DNA of 64,000 bases from Ficedula albicollis (lineage: Eukaryota > Chordata > Aves > Passeriformes > Muscicapidae), in NCBI RefSeq assembly GCF_000247815.1, contig NC_021684.1:13764558-13828557 (forward strand), written 5' to 3'. The position numbers and the translations under genes were made by a program. Shown in pieces: positions 1 through 12,707 of this stretch. The notes under the pieces were generated by a model. The model did not search any database. It was not told the DNA's origin and saw nothing but the letters and a program-made list of their open reading frames with translations. Numbering within the stretch: the first letter of the stretch is position 1; each line of letters begins with the position of its first letter.

Positions 1-1246
1 CTTGCTCTGCTGGAAAGAGCAAGGAGGATTTTTTTGCCCGTGTGTATGAGTTAGGACTTTTATTGCTATCCTATCCTCTATACCCTCTCATTTTTTGTCT
101 AGGAAAGGAGGATGTAAGGGTTTCTGATCCTGTTCAGAAAAGGAGTGTCTTAGAGCAGTGAAGAGTTTCTGTGACTCAAGCAGAGATGTCATGTCCTTCA
201 CCCATCCTACCTGCATCCACACTGGAAATCTTTGTGGAACAAACAGATCCTGCTTGGTACCGTAAAAAAAAAATCACCTATTGATTTCAGTAGGGTGATG
301 GTTTCATCCCCAGTTTCTGTGTCTTTGCAGGGATAAGTGTTGGCTGTACTCTTATCAAGTTCTGTAAATTTAGTAGTTGGAATTTGTTTCCAATTACAGA
401 AAAGACAGCTAACAGCTCCATCCATCTTATAATCAGTGCTCAAGGACTAACATACTTACAGTTTTCTGAAATAAATGTTATTAAAGTTGACTCTAATTTA
501 AATGTTCAAGTTTCATGGTTAAATTAAGGAATGACTTCAAACTATTAATCTCAACTGTCCTTGGAAAAAAGTGCTAATAATTTGGTTGCTGCTTTTTAGC
601 AGCCAAATGAACATGTGGCATGATGTGCTCTGAAGCCTAAGGGTCTAGTAATAACACTGTATTTTAGCTAATATGTGACTTTAATCGGAGAAATTTTGAA
701 AAAATGAGCCTAATTTCTGTTTACCCAAGTTATTGTGCTTCCATTTTTTAAGAGTTACTCCTGTGTGTTGATTAAATTATAATTTATGTTTATGTGCCAT
801 GCTACTTTAATTCTAAACAACAATTCTTAAGTATTTTAGGAAGTGGTATCTTATCAGACAAATGTTTTTAAAAGTATGGGCTCATCTGAGGATTTAGATA
901 TGCACCATATGGGTTAATTTAGGGTTTATATATTCCTTCTGGGGACTTCTTGCTGCTTTAGTTATCTAAATATCTTTATTAAGTTTTCCCTTTTTATGAG
1001 GTAAACTCGTGTCAATGTTTCCTCCAAGTGAAAATTGTGGATCTGCATCTTCTTGCACAGGTTGATGGGAACATTACTTCACAGATTGCAGATTCAGCCC
1101 AGTTCCACCAGGCAGTTTTGTGATGCAGAGAAGGAAGATGAACATTAATGCACCCTTTCATCCTAAGCAGAAGAACCTGGGGTGTGGCCAACTGGAAATG
1201 CCCAATAGAGAATAACTTCTGATGAAAGCAATTAGTTTTCACATTT
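1..1246. other. unannotated non-coding DNA
   Basis: AT-rich unique sequence with stops in all frames. The longest reading frame is under 80 codons and has no recognisable motif. I see no exon, repeat family or RNA gene here. Confidence 0.6.
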
Positions 1247-1449
1247 GTGTGTCCATAAACCTTTAGAGGAAAAAAAAAAGCACAGAAAAATGATCCTGGA
1301 GTGCTGTTAATTTTCCCATTACTCGTGTGTCCATAAACCTTTAGAGGAAAAAAAAAAAGCACAGAAAAATGTTCCTTGAGTGCTGTTAATTTTCCCATTA
1401 CTCAGCACAGAAAAATGATCCTGGAGTGCTGTTAATTTTCCCATTACTC
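1247..1449. repeat. 78-bp tandem duplication, 2.6 copies
   Basis: A 78-bp unit beginning GTGTGTCCATAAACC starts at 1247 and again at 1325. A third, partial copy of its second half (from AGCACAGAAAAATG) runs from about 1404 to 1449. The copies differ at a few bases (GATCCTGG versus GTTCCTTG) and in the length of an internal A run. The reading frame across it on the minus strand only reflects the repetition. Confidence 0.9.
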
Positions 1450-3294
1450 GGTATCTTGTGCTGATGATCATGTTATCTGTATTGGGTGGAGATTACTTGC
1501 CCCAGGGCAAATCAAATTGGTTTCTTTCTTTCAGTGGTGCTAACAGATCCTCCAGTGCTCCAAAGTGGTCTCAGGCCACTTCAGTGAGGACAAGTGTCCT
1601 CTTGAATGGATCTGGGCTGCACTGGTCGTGTCTCCAAATGCTTGCTTTTCAATGTACACTCATCTTCTTGAGGCACAGCTGCCAGGACACAGCAGATTCC
1701 AGCTTTATGCCTTGAGCTGTCACATATTTGTGGCCTAAGCAAAATCTCTTCCCACCCTGAAAGTGAACAGATGAACTGGGGAGCAGATTGCAAGCACAGC
1801 AACAATGCTGCAGAGATACTCCATGGATATTGCTGCTGTTGTCTCATTTTTTCTTTCCCCTGACATTACTACTGGGAAGCTGAAGGAAACTGGTGGGAAT
1901 AAACTCCCCACTTTGGAGGAGGAGGAGGAGTGAAGGCACAGGGTAGTAAGGAAGCTCAGAATTTCATGCAATCACTGTTAGATGTGTTTTGCTAGACTGA
2001 ATGGCTCACTTTACAGCAATTTGAATTAGTATTCAGGTGAACTGTGGTTAAAGTAAAATCGGTTAGTGTATGGCCTTTTTTTTAATGTGGTTTTATTATG
2101 CATCTCCAAGTTTGCTTGGGAGCTGAAGTGCTGGTGCTCTTAATTATCAAGTCATTTGAATAATGATGAACATTTTCTAGAACTTAAAACATGACTGCAT
2201 CATGCACCTGCCAGCAGTACTGGCACATAAAATCTCAATTGACATGGGAGTTGCAGTTTTCCTATGCATAAATGCTGCAGTGATGCCAGATAGATGTTTA
2301 TCCTGTCCAGTGCCTGCTTTGAGAGACTTTGCATTCATAGTGTGGGGGCCTTTCTAAAGAAAATGTAGGTGTTTTGAGACTTGGATGCTTAGCTTAGGAA
2401 AGCTTCTTGGAAAAATCCTTTTCTCTGCTTGCAGCAATGTAATGAATGAAACCCTGAGCCCTGAAGAGCTGCAGTGGTATTTAGGAGCAAAATGCAGGAT
2501 GTTACTTGGTCTTGTGGCAGCTGCTTTGTTCCCTTTTTTTGAAATAAAGTGTGCCTGTCTCCCTGACAGAGTGCTGTTAGAAGTTGTGCTGGGAGTCAGT
2601 TTATTCTGCTGACAGGAAAGGAAAGCTATCTGATAACTTCTCGCAGCAAAGTGAAGAGTTGTTCAGTTTTCCCACACCTCGCTCTTTCCATCTTCTATCC
2701 TTGCAGGAGGCTTGCTAGAGGTAGAAAATGCTGTAATACTTGCTTTAACCAAAGCAGTGCCTTGCCCTTTTCTTGCTCCTATGAAAGTATCTGCTATTGG
2801 ATTATTGTTTTTCAGCAGTCTTAGACCCGGAGCTCCTTGGTGAGGTTGTCAGGCTGGTTGATGACCAGTGTTGGTTGTCCCAGAGTGGAAAAGGACTTCA
2901 GTGTAAGAAGAGGTGAACACTGAATAAGCTGGATATGATGGTAGTGTTGTGCCAATGCACTGCATAAGTAATTTTTCTCTTGCAGAGGTAAATAGAAACA
3001 GTTCTGTCCTGACCCATGTTGATGGTCCTCAGCTGAAAGCAAATGACTTTCTTTTGGTCTCTGCATTTCTTTGAAACAAGAATGTCCCTGAACTCCCATC
3101 ACTGAGGACCACTCTGTGTCTTTGTGTCAGTTTGGCGTGCTTAGAAATGTTTCCCTGAATGATCTTTTTTCCCTTTTCCCCCTCCCCTTCTGGATTTTAC
3201 AATAATTTGGTTTGCATCTTAGGAGGTAGTAAAGTTTGTGATACCTATCTCAAAAAAATAGGTTTTGACAAAGAGCTTTTAAGGGCAAGTTTAG

Positions 3295-3297
<3 letters not shown>
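1450..3297. other. unannotated non-coding DNA
   Basis: Unique sequence with no supported exon or transposon. It contains a short GGA-repeat stretch near 1915-1930. All open frames are shorter than 100 codons and lack domain-like composition. Confidence 0.6.

Positions 3298-3340
<43 letters not shown>
3298..3340. repeat. poly-T homopolymer, 43 bases
   Basis: An uninterrupted run of 43 T, followed by ATATAGGCATATG. It could be the reverse-complement A tail of an old retroposed sequence or a simple expanded homopolymer. I see no retrogene upstream or downstream to support the former. Confidence 0.95.
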
Positions 3341-3343
<3 letters not shown>

Positions 3344-6022
3344 TAGGCATATGTTTATATTAAACCTCTGTTCAGTGGCCTCCATGTGAGGCTTCTGTCC
3401 AGCCATCCCACCCCATTCCCAACTCCCTGTAAACAATAAACACACCTAGTAGCTTTCAAATAAATAAGTGCAGGTCTAAATTGCTGTCAAAATTGAGTTA
3501 AGGATTAAATTTTCTATAGACTTTCATTGGCATTTAGATTACTAAGGTGCTTTTAGACTTCTGGAGATTATGGTATAGATTTACTGCAGTCAAAGTAGAA
3601 ATGAGGGATTGTGCTGCATGTCTGTCTCTTAAACATTGCATCCTTCACTGGATAGGCAGAGAGAACCAGCTGAATGTCTCTTCTTTGCCTCCATTCTACT
3701 TGAAGGTGGTTGACTTATTGTTACAGTGCACTAGCCTGTGTATTTTGTATTTAAATCCATGCTTAAAATGCAACTAAAATTTGCCTGTTGACAGCAGTTG
3801 CATCATATTTTAATTGGTGAGAAGTGCTAATGGAGTGTTCAGGTTCTAAAATTAGTTGTTTATTTTACCTTCTTTGCCCAAGGGTTTTGCATCAGATTAT
3901 AGGGTTTCTGTATAACTGTTTGTGTTCTGAAGTGACACCTTTGTACAGTTTTAGCTATTTAAGTAAGTGTTAAAAGTTTGTGCTCAGTGGCAGTTTCAGA
4001 AACTGTGACTTTTTAAATTGTTTCTTACTACATTGTTTATGCACTGCAAAGCACTTCCCTCCTGTTTACTGTGAATTAATTCATTGTTATATTTGCAAAT
4101 ATAATATAAGGGGTGCAAACTGTGCAAGTTCTATAATTTCTTCTCTTGGTGCAATGGCAGATCCTCAGCTGCTGCACACTGTCATGGCACAGCTCAGCTG
4201 CTGTTGCTGTGGCAGCTTTCACCAGGTGAGGATTTGTCCCATAACCCTCATCATGACATTATTCTGAAACACCACTATGCTTGTTATTGTCAATATTCCC
4301 ATTGGGTGGTCAATGGAGTGCTGTTTTAATAAACACATTGTCAATGTCTTTATACTTCTCTGAAAGTTTTTCTTTTACTGTGTGGCAAAATGCAAAACCA
4401 CCTCCTAGTATATCTGCCTGTGGTGAAGCAGAGATGCCCAGTCTGTCCATTAAAAGTCTGGCTTTCTGGAGGATGCTTTATCATATGTATCAGTCCTTGG
4501 AATTGTTGTCAGTTTTCTCTTTTAAATCAATTATTTGTTTGGTGCCCATTTTGAAATTACACCAAAATTCTTTCTATGCACAAACAAGCTACCAAAATAA
4601 ATAAGCCACCAAAAAAAAGTGGTGCTTGAGTTACTGTAGATCAGACTACAAATATACAACTATTTTAACAACTGTCTGTTGTCTGTTTCACTTTTTTTCT
4701 GCTAGTTTAAAGAGCCCTCTAGTATTTTTTTACCATGAGAGTTCTTGGACATTAGGATAAAACTATGTTACGTGCCTTGATTAACCCAGTGACCTGAACC
4801 CCACAAGTCCTTTGCCATGAGATTTTATCCACTCCTTGAATGTTTTTTGTTGGGTTTTCAGTTTGTTTTTTTGCTTTTCTGCAGGTGTTTTTGCCTGGGT
4901 TGTTTGGTTTTTTTTTTGTTTTTTTTTTCCTTCTTTTGAGAGGTGCACACCAGAGCTGAGCACTGGTCTTGTTCATATTATGTAAGTGCAATGCCATTGC
5001 CCTTTCTGTTTGTCCAGGGATTTTCAGGGCCTATTTTTCTGCCACAGCAAGGAAACTCATGCTGATTGTTTGCCTAGTAGGACTTCTAGATCATTATTGG
5101 AGTCAGTGCTGAGCAAAATACTCTGCTCAGTGGATGTGGCCTGGATCACTGATTCTTAGGATTTCTAACTTTATTTTCATAAACTCTTCAAATTCATTTT
5201 CTTTCCTTTTTAAAATGTGGCTTGAATGCTGCTTTAGTGGCAATTTTAGAAATAAAAGGAAAGGCTTATGTCCTCGGCAGTCTTAGTGTCTCAGATAATT
5301 TCTTCTGGTTTTGCTTCCTTTTTTAAGCCCAACAGTTTTTAAGGGAGTAGCAATCCGTGCATCCTCTAACAGTCCAGGTGATGTGGAGTTTTCTAAAGAG
5401 GGCAACTCAGGCTTTGGCTTCTGTCAGACCTGGCACACTGAAGGCTGCACTCAGCTCCAGAACCTGCCTTGACCTTCTGGCCACACTTACACCCTGTGTG
5501 ATGACCTGGTGTGGGGATAAGGGATGAGCTCCATCAGACACTTGGAGTGGGGGTTACAGTGTGCCTGCAATCCCAAGGAGCCTCTGGGTTTCCTAGGAAT
5601 GTGGGCAAGGGTTTGCCGTGCTACCCTCACCTGTTACTGTTAATTGTGCTGCTGGTTTTGGTAGAAAGTGTTTCTTTTCTCCTTTGCTGGAAGTGAGCGT
5701 GGGGGGCTGGATATTGAGTTGCTTGCAAGAGTTTAGATCTGCTCTGTTACTGTGACCTGTTCCCATTAGGGTGGCCTCCCTGGGATGCTTTCAGCTTTTT
5801 ACCTTGATTGTGTCTGATTAGCATCAGGTATCAAATGAGCAAAAAACAGTCCTTTTTCTCTCAGCTGATACTGCCTGGGGTATGCAAAGGTATGTGAGAA
5901 AGTGGGGAGCTGTTTGTGACTAAAGGAGAGGGGGAGACCTGCCTTCCATTGGGAAGGTAGGTTGTAAGGTTAGTGCAGAAGGCAATCTTTGCCAATGGAT
6001 TACAGCTGTACTGATTGCTGAG
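3341..6022. other. unannotated non-coding DNA
   Basis: Unique AT-rich sequence with T-rich tracts near 4904-4929. No exon, RNA gene or mobile element could be supported. The 5350-5700 stretch is somewhat richer in G and C but has no coding signature. Confidence 0.55.
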
Positions 6023-6150
6023 AAGTGGAAACAGCCTTGCCTGCCCAATGAGGATGAGGGTTATAAAAGAGTGGGGCAGCTGGGCCCAAGTGGAAACAGC
6101 CTTGCCTGCCCGATGAGGATGAGGGTTATAAAAGATTGGGGCAGCTGGGC
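6023..6150 (+). repeat. 65-bp tandem duplication carrying a TATA-like motif
   Basis: A 65-bp unit starts at 6023 (AAGTGGAAACAGCCTTGC) and again at 6088. The copies differ at about three positions. Each contains TATAAAAG, at 6062-6069 and 6127-6134, followed by a G-rich stretch (GGGGCAGCTGGGC). Duplicated promoter-proximal sequence of this kind occurs in retroviral LTRs and some promoters. No LTR ends (TG...CA with target duplication), primer-binding site or retroviral coding sequence could be found, so the promoter reading is only inference. Confidence 0.85.
6062..6134 (+). promoter_or_regulatory. two TATA-like boxes, possible LTR-type or cryptic promoter
   Basis: Two TATAAAAG motifs lie 65 bp apart because of the tandem duplication. 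The DNA downstream on the plus strand is purine-rich and repetitive (6177-6470), as in the R/U5 or leader regions of some endogenous retroviruses. There is no transcript evidence and no coding sequence behind it, so it may be chance. Confidence 0.25.
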
Positions 6151-6176
6151 ACACGTTACAGTTTGGGATGGAGTCT

Positions 6177-6254
6177 GCTGGCTGTGCTGTGAGAAGGAAG
6201 GGACATGCTGTCATAGCTGGCTGTGCTGTGAGGAGGAAGGGACATGCTGTCATG
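6177..6254. repeat. 39-bp tandem duplication
   Basis: A 39-bp unit starts at 6177 (GCTGGCTGTGCTGTGAG) and again at 6216, nearly identical (GAGAAGG versus GAGGAGG). It lies immediately downstream of the duplicated TATA-like block, so two independent short duplications occur within 230 bp. Confidence 0.88.
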
Positions 6255-6485
6255 CAAGGGACACAAGGTAAGAAGATGTTGTGTGAGGAACAGACAGGGC
6301 TGGGTGGGCAGGTAAGGGACAGCTGGGATTTAGCCAGTTATGCAGAAGGAAGAAGGGAACTTGCAGAGAGGAGAGAAGGAGTCAGTGCTGTGTGGAGCTC
6401 TGTGAGGAAAGGAGTCAGAGCTGCTGGAAACAAGTCCACTGAGAGAAGGCATGTAAGGTTTTTAACAAAAGACTGGTGTTAGTGC

Positions 6486-6511
6486 CAGTCATGTCCATCT
6501 TGACATGACTG
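6486..6511. repeat. perfect 10-bp stem-loop
   Basis: CAGTCATGTC (6486-6495) and GACATGACTG (6502-6511) are exact reverse complements separated by the six bases CATCTT. The hairpin lies just after the purine-rich stretch that follows the duplicated TATA-like motifs. No U-run follows directly. Its role, if any, is unknown. Confidence 0.8.
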
Positions 6512-6734
6512 CAACATTTCCAAATGTAAGAGTCTTCACAAAAACCACTGAGAAGACCAGCTCATACCTAGCAGGTAATGTTGGCTCAAGTTCTGGTGTG
6601 CTGAAAGGATCATAAATCATGCTTGATCGACCCTGGTATTCTGGTGTGCTTCAGGCAGGCCCTGGCAGTGCATGCTGTCTGGAGAGCAGAGCAGAGTGAC
6701 CAGGCAGTTTGCCAGGAAGGTTTTAATTAGCCTT

Positions 6735-6778
6735 TAACGTGATGGGCTGGATGGCCATCACCAAAAGTCCCTTCTAGT
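6735..6778 (+). mobile_element. possible remnant of a CR1 3' tail
   Basis: The stretch GGGCTGGATGGCC followed by AAGTCCCTTCTAGTG resembles the sense-strand end of avian CR1 elements, which carry a GGACTAGATGA-like motif and then GGTCCCTTCCAACC. The match is short and diverged, and the diagnostic terminal ATTCTATG octamer is absent. It could be chance. Confidence 0.3.
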
Positions 6779-8127
6779 GCTGTGCGCCGCACACGCTGTT
6801 CTGTGCGCGCTGAGCCCCTGCTGTGGCTGTGCTGGCTCTGGAGGCTGCAGCCCAGTGGCTCAGAGCTGCTGTGCCTGGGAGCTGGAGCTGCAGGGGTGAG
6901 TGCTGCTGATCCTGGGACTTGCTGGAGCGTGAAACCTGCGAGTAATGGTAATAAGAACGCATTTCAATTTGTAACCCATTCTCCTGTATCAAGATTGGAC
7001 TACTTCTACTCTGTTCCACATGTGCATCACTTGGGGAAACATGCTGATAGTACTAAACATTTAATTGCTTCTCTTGATTTTATTTGTAAATTAGAATCTA
7101 GAGGATCTGTAAGGAAAAAAAAAAAGAGCTTAATTGGACAACATTTTAGAGTAGCTAAAGAAAAGAGAACGTGGCTTTCCAGCTTTTGGAGCTGAAACAA
7201 ATGCAAACTTATTGATCCATACACATGATATCATATTTTAAATACTGTCTAAACTGGAGGTCATCTCTATACTAGATTACTTAAAAATCTGTCTATCTTA
7301 TCACATCTTGTACTCATTTATAGTTGTTTCCATTTCTGGCTTTGTTGGAGAGACAGCTAGTGTTTCAACCTAAATTAAAATCAATAAGAAGCAATTTCGT
7401 TTGTTTTTTAACTACTAGAGAAGACTTTTTTTTTTTAGTGAGTCTCTGTATGTTCAACTAAGTCACTTGGTTCTTTCTGTCAAGATGATTGCCAAGCTTC
7501 ATTAATTCCTAATTTTTGCATATGTAGGAATTGGTTTATTTTCCAGTGTACTTAACAAAATGTCAAATATGATTTAAAAATAAGCACTTACTCTTAAGTC
7601 ATCACTGAGAAAAAAAATGCAGTAAAAAAATACTTGGCAGTTAGAAGCAGTTTAAAAATATCTTGGGGGCTGTAGTGAGTGCTGAGACCCTGGAGTCCTG
7701 CTCTGGCAAGGTAGCTCAGGCTTTCCCTGGCACATTTGGGCAGTGATGTGCAGGGATGACTTCCAGTGGAAAAAGCAGAGTCTGGGTCTCTGTGCTTTCA
7801 GTCTTTGGCTAGGATATTTCTGCATTATGCCAATTCATGTAAGAAGCTGTTGTGTTGTCAGCTGGCTTTTACCCCACAGCCAGCAGGTTGCCAGCAATAA
7901 CAATTACCCTGAGTCAAATTCAACGTGGAATTCACACTGCAGCAGTGCTGGGGCTTCCCAGGTAAGGCAGTGGTGAGCCATAATGGAATATTAGAGAAAA
8001 TATCTAAAGGCAGTACTCTGATGAAATGTCCAAAAGAGGAAGTGTTGCTGCTCTCTGGAGTTGATCACAGGGTGCAAGAAATCATCCTTGGTGGTTTGCT
8101 GGTAAAATAAATGTTTTTATCGAGTGA
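6779..8127. other. unannotated non-coding DNA
   Basis: It starts with a small CpG-containing GC-rich patch (6781-6900), which is too short and weak to call a CpG island. The rest is AT-rich unique sequence. The 137-codon open frame across the GC patch has no recognisable domain. Confidence 0.5.
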
Positions 8128-9350
<1,223 letters not shown>

Positions 9351-9909
9351 TTCTTTGGGTTGCTATGATCTTGCTCAATGCTTCTTGTAATTTAAGAAAT
9401 GTTGAAGAATTCAGAATGCTTAATTCTGAATACAAGAACCTGTCGCTTGGTCTAAATCTCATTTCCTGGTTGACCTTACTTTGAAGTGCCTAAGTGCTAT
9501 GAGATACCTGTTACTTCAATTTCTTGGATTCATTTTTCTCTCACCTTTTCTTTTCCTTCCGCTTGCTTTGATTCAGATATGTTTATGAGTTAAGGAAGAG
9601 GGCAAACCAAGGGCAAGAAAAGGCAGATCAGGCTACCCTGGTAATCAAAGCAAGAGACTTTTCTCTTAAGTTAACAGCTAAAGTAGTGTTTTGTAGGAAT
9701 AAGACATAATTAGTAACTAGATGACAAGATGAAGAGCACATTTTCTTCACCCTTGGAGGCAGCGCAGGAGCTGTGTGTGAATTTCTTGAATTTGGTAACA
9801 AAACAGCAGCCCATTTCTTTTTAACTAACAACTTCAAACCACACAGCAAAAAACAGCAGCCCATTTCTTTTTAACTAACAACTTCATGTTTATTCTGTGC
9901 CAAGAAACC
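9351..9909. repeat. 507-bp segment, copy 2, with an extra 50-bp tandem unit
   Basis: Near-exact second copy of 8128-8634. Near its right end, AAACAGCAGCCCATTTC occurs at 9801 and again at 9851, a 50-bp tandem duplication absent from copy 1. The sequence then continues past the point where copy 1 runs into the C homopolymer. Copy 2 is therefore likely the correct locus end, and copy 1 the redundant contig end or an allele. Confidence 0.93.
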
Positions 9910-11791
9910 AGCTGTGCTTAAAAATATATAAGCACACCTGGGATACAGTGACCCAGGGATGTAAGGTAATAGTGATTTGTCCACACACACTAGTGATACC
10001 TATCTTAAGTGAATCCCAAGCCATGGTTCAGTGTAAGGAGTAATACATCACAGCGCAAACAGGTGCTCTGCCAAAAAGGTAATTAATACTTCATGTCAAG
10101 TGCTATCTGCATGTACTGTTTTCCCTATTTCATGCTATTAAGCTGTGTGACCTTTTCTCTTTCAACAGTTAGTTTCCAAGGTGAAAACCAGCTTAGGAAG
10201 AAAATTAACTTTTTTCATTGGCTCTGAGGTGTCTTATAGTTTCACAGTAGTCTTGATTACACCTTCACACTGTACAGTTTTGACTTCTGTCTTGATCACT
10301 CTTCATTCCTGTAGTTTGAGATTGCATTCCCCTGTTCACTCCTGTATTTGGGAGACATGATCTGGTATTTTGGGTGCAGAGACAGATGGGGTTTGTTAGA
10401 AGCACACTGTCAATGAGTAACAACTTCAACTTGTCTCATTTGCACCCCATTAGTAACAAGTTCACTTGCTAAAAAGCTGAAGATCAGGACAGAATTATTA
10501 ATGTGCCTGACAGTTGTGCTTTCAGTTGAACTGAGGCTATGAGCACTTTATTTATGCAATGAAGCAATGCTCTGTCTTTGCAAAAAAACAGGTATTTCTG
10601 AGCTGTGTATGCTGAGTATGAGACATAGGCCTTACAGTTTAATTTTTTTCCAGTCTCTTTGGTTCCGATTTGCCTTTTTGTTTCAATTTGTGTAGTAAAG
10701 GCCATCTTGGAGTTTGCTACTTTTGGTTGTATTAGTTAGAAATTATGTTGAAGCATGTGGGCTGTACTGAAAATATTCTTGGTGAGGTGGACATGAAATA
10801 TGTGGCTTTGGTGAACACCATTTCTGCTGGCTGGGGCGTGCAATGAAAGGAGTGAAATAAAGGATCAAAGCTGGGGTAGTGTCCTGTCTGCTCTGGAAAG
10901 CTGATGAACTATCCAGTGCTCCCCTTGGCGCCTTTCACTGACTTTTGCTGTGATTGATACAAGCAGCATCAGCAAAAACTGGACCTTTCAGCCTGCCCTT
11001 GCTGTCTGCAGACATGTGCTGTGTGCTCACCTGTTTGTGTTTTATGATGTGACTCTGCTGTCCTGCTTCCAGCACGACGCTGCAGTGGTGCCAAGGTGGC
11101 TGTGAAGGAGCTGATGCTGTGGGCTTGGATATATAACAAAAAAGAGCTCCAGAAACCTTTTGGGTGGACTCTAAGGATAATGCAATGTCAGTGTCTTTAG
11201 AATTTGCAGCATCTCATAGAAATACCATGGACTGAAGAATTGTATATTATTCAGAACTATCAATAACTTCAGAAAGCTGCTTTGCTATTCCTTTGTCCTT
11301 TCATTCTTTGTCTTTCACTGATGACTTGTTCTGATGGTCACTGCTCTGTGGTTCTTCTGATTGTCTTTGCCATGGGGGTTCCTGAGTCGTTCTCCTTGGC
11401 TGCAAAACCAAAACCCAGCAGGAGTGCAGTGCTGCCTTCCTGAGCGCTGTGCTGTCCTTGCTGGAGGCACCTGCCTCATCTGCAGGAATCCTCCCGCTGG
11501 GACTGGGGGCTCCTGTCTCTGCCCTGTCCCTCTCTGCTGTAGCTGGGCCTTTACACTCAGGCAGTGATTGCTATCCAGGCCCTAGGTGGGCTGCAGGGAG
11601 AGTTTGGGTTCCTGGCTGTATGGCTGTGGGTGGCTGTGTCATCCATCCTCCTGGAGCTGAGCAGCTGGAGCAGTTTTCTGGACACCTGGACCTGATTTCT
11701 CAGCTATTTATCATCTCTGGTAAGGAGGATGCTCTTGTTTCACTGTCTGCTCTGTTGAGCACTCCTAAGGTCCTGAGTTGCAAAGTGTTGC
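9910..11791. other. unannotated non-coding DNA
   Basis: Unique sequence. A GC-richer patch at about 11350-11700 holds a 131-codon frame, but it has no domain, no codon-like periodicity that I can see and no convincing splice context. No repeat family recognised. Confidence 0.5.

Positions 11792-11818
<27 letters not shown>
11792..11818. repeat. (TA)n microsatellite
   Basis: About 13 uninterrupted TA dinucleotides, followed by TTTATTTATG. A simple-sequence repeat, likely length-variable. Confidence 0.95.
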
Positions 11819-11822
<4 letters not shown>

Positions 11823-12545
11823 TTATGAATTTAACTGCTTTTAAGTACTGGCATAATAATAATTAAGCTTAGGAATTATATACCAAAATATATTTCTTCC
11901 ATTAGTAAAGCAGTAGGTGGAATATCACAAATATTCAGCAGATATTGTAGTAGTGGAGTAGAACTGACTTTTCACTGGGGATTCGTAATGTGTCTAAATC
12001 TGTGATTAGAGACACCATCACAAAATCAGTTTGGCTTTTTTTTTTAAGAGCAGTCCTGTCCAACCAAGTAACGAGGCTGTTTTATAGAGCAGAAACCTCT
12101 TTGGTGTTTGATACTGGAGGCAGATGCCTTTGTGATTCCTTTGGCTGAAGTGTCTTTTGCTATTGCTTTTCTGTTGACTTTGAAGCCAGAATTTAAGTGT
12201 CCAAATAAAAACTAGTAACACCTGTTAATTTTGCACAGGGTTGAAGTGGTGGAGAATGGCTACATTACATAGAAACAGGTAGTTGATTGCACAGAACTAT
12301 TGGTTTTGGTCTTGAAAAAAGTCCCCCTTCAGGCAGTGGAGATTTCTACCTTGAGTGTGATGGTGCAACATCAGAGGAAATCTGACTGGTGAATGATTTA
12401 TTGCAACATTGACAAGAGAAAACTTACCTACCACAGGCTATGCTGATAGAGGACAATGGTATTTCATTGCAGTTTCTTCCCTGAAAAGCTACAGTGGCAT
12501 TGATGTTTTATAGTTTACATGTTGCTTCATCAGTTTGGGCAGCTC
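11819..12545. other. unannotated non-coding DNA
   Basis: AT-rich unique sequence with no exon, RNA gene or mobile element that I can support. Confidence 0.55.
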
Positions 12546-12645
12546 ATGTCGTGGAAGGGAAATGTGTGGAGATTGCTTGTTTCCAAACACTAATGCCCAT
12601 GGACACCTTTTATTATGTCGTGGAAGGGAAATGTGTGGAGATTGC
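12546..12645. repeat. 31-bp direct repeat, period 69, abutting a C run
   Basis: ATGTCGTGGAAGGGAAATG begins at 12546 and again at 12615. The repeated block is 31 bp and ends in GGAGATTGC both times. The second copy runs within two bases into the 59-base C homopolymer. The same duplication-plus-C-run arrangement occurs at 8128-9909. Confidence 0.9.

Positions 12646-12647
<2 letters not shown>

Positions 12648-12706
<59 letters not shown>
12648..12706. repeat. pure poly-C run of 59 bases, probable artefact
   Basis: 59 uninterrupted C directly after the second copy of a 31-bp direct repeat, followed by GCAATGAGG. This is the smallest of four such runs. It is short enough that a real but inflated C tract cannot be excluded. 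Confidence 0.85.

Positions 12707-12707
<1 letters not shown>

Noticed and set aside
5861..6482. Repetitive open frames (for example duplicated GCAVRRKGHAV words)
   Set aside because: Result of the 65-bp and 39-bp tandem duplications.
6781..6900. CpG island or promoter
   Set aside because: Only a handful of CpGs over about 100 bases; too short and followed by ordinary AT-rich DNA.
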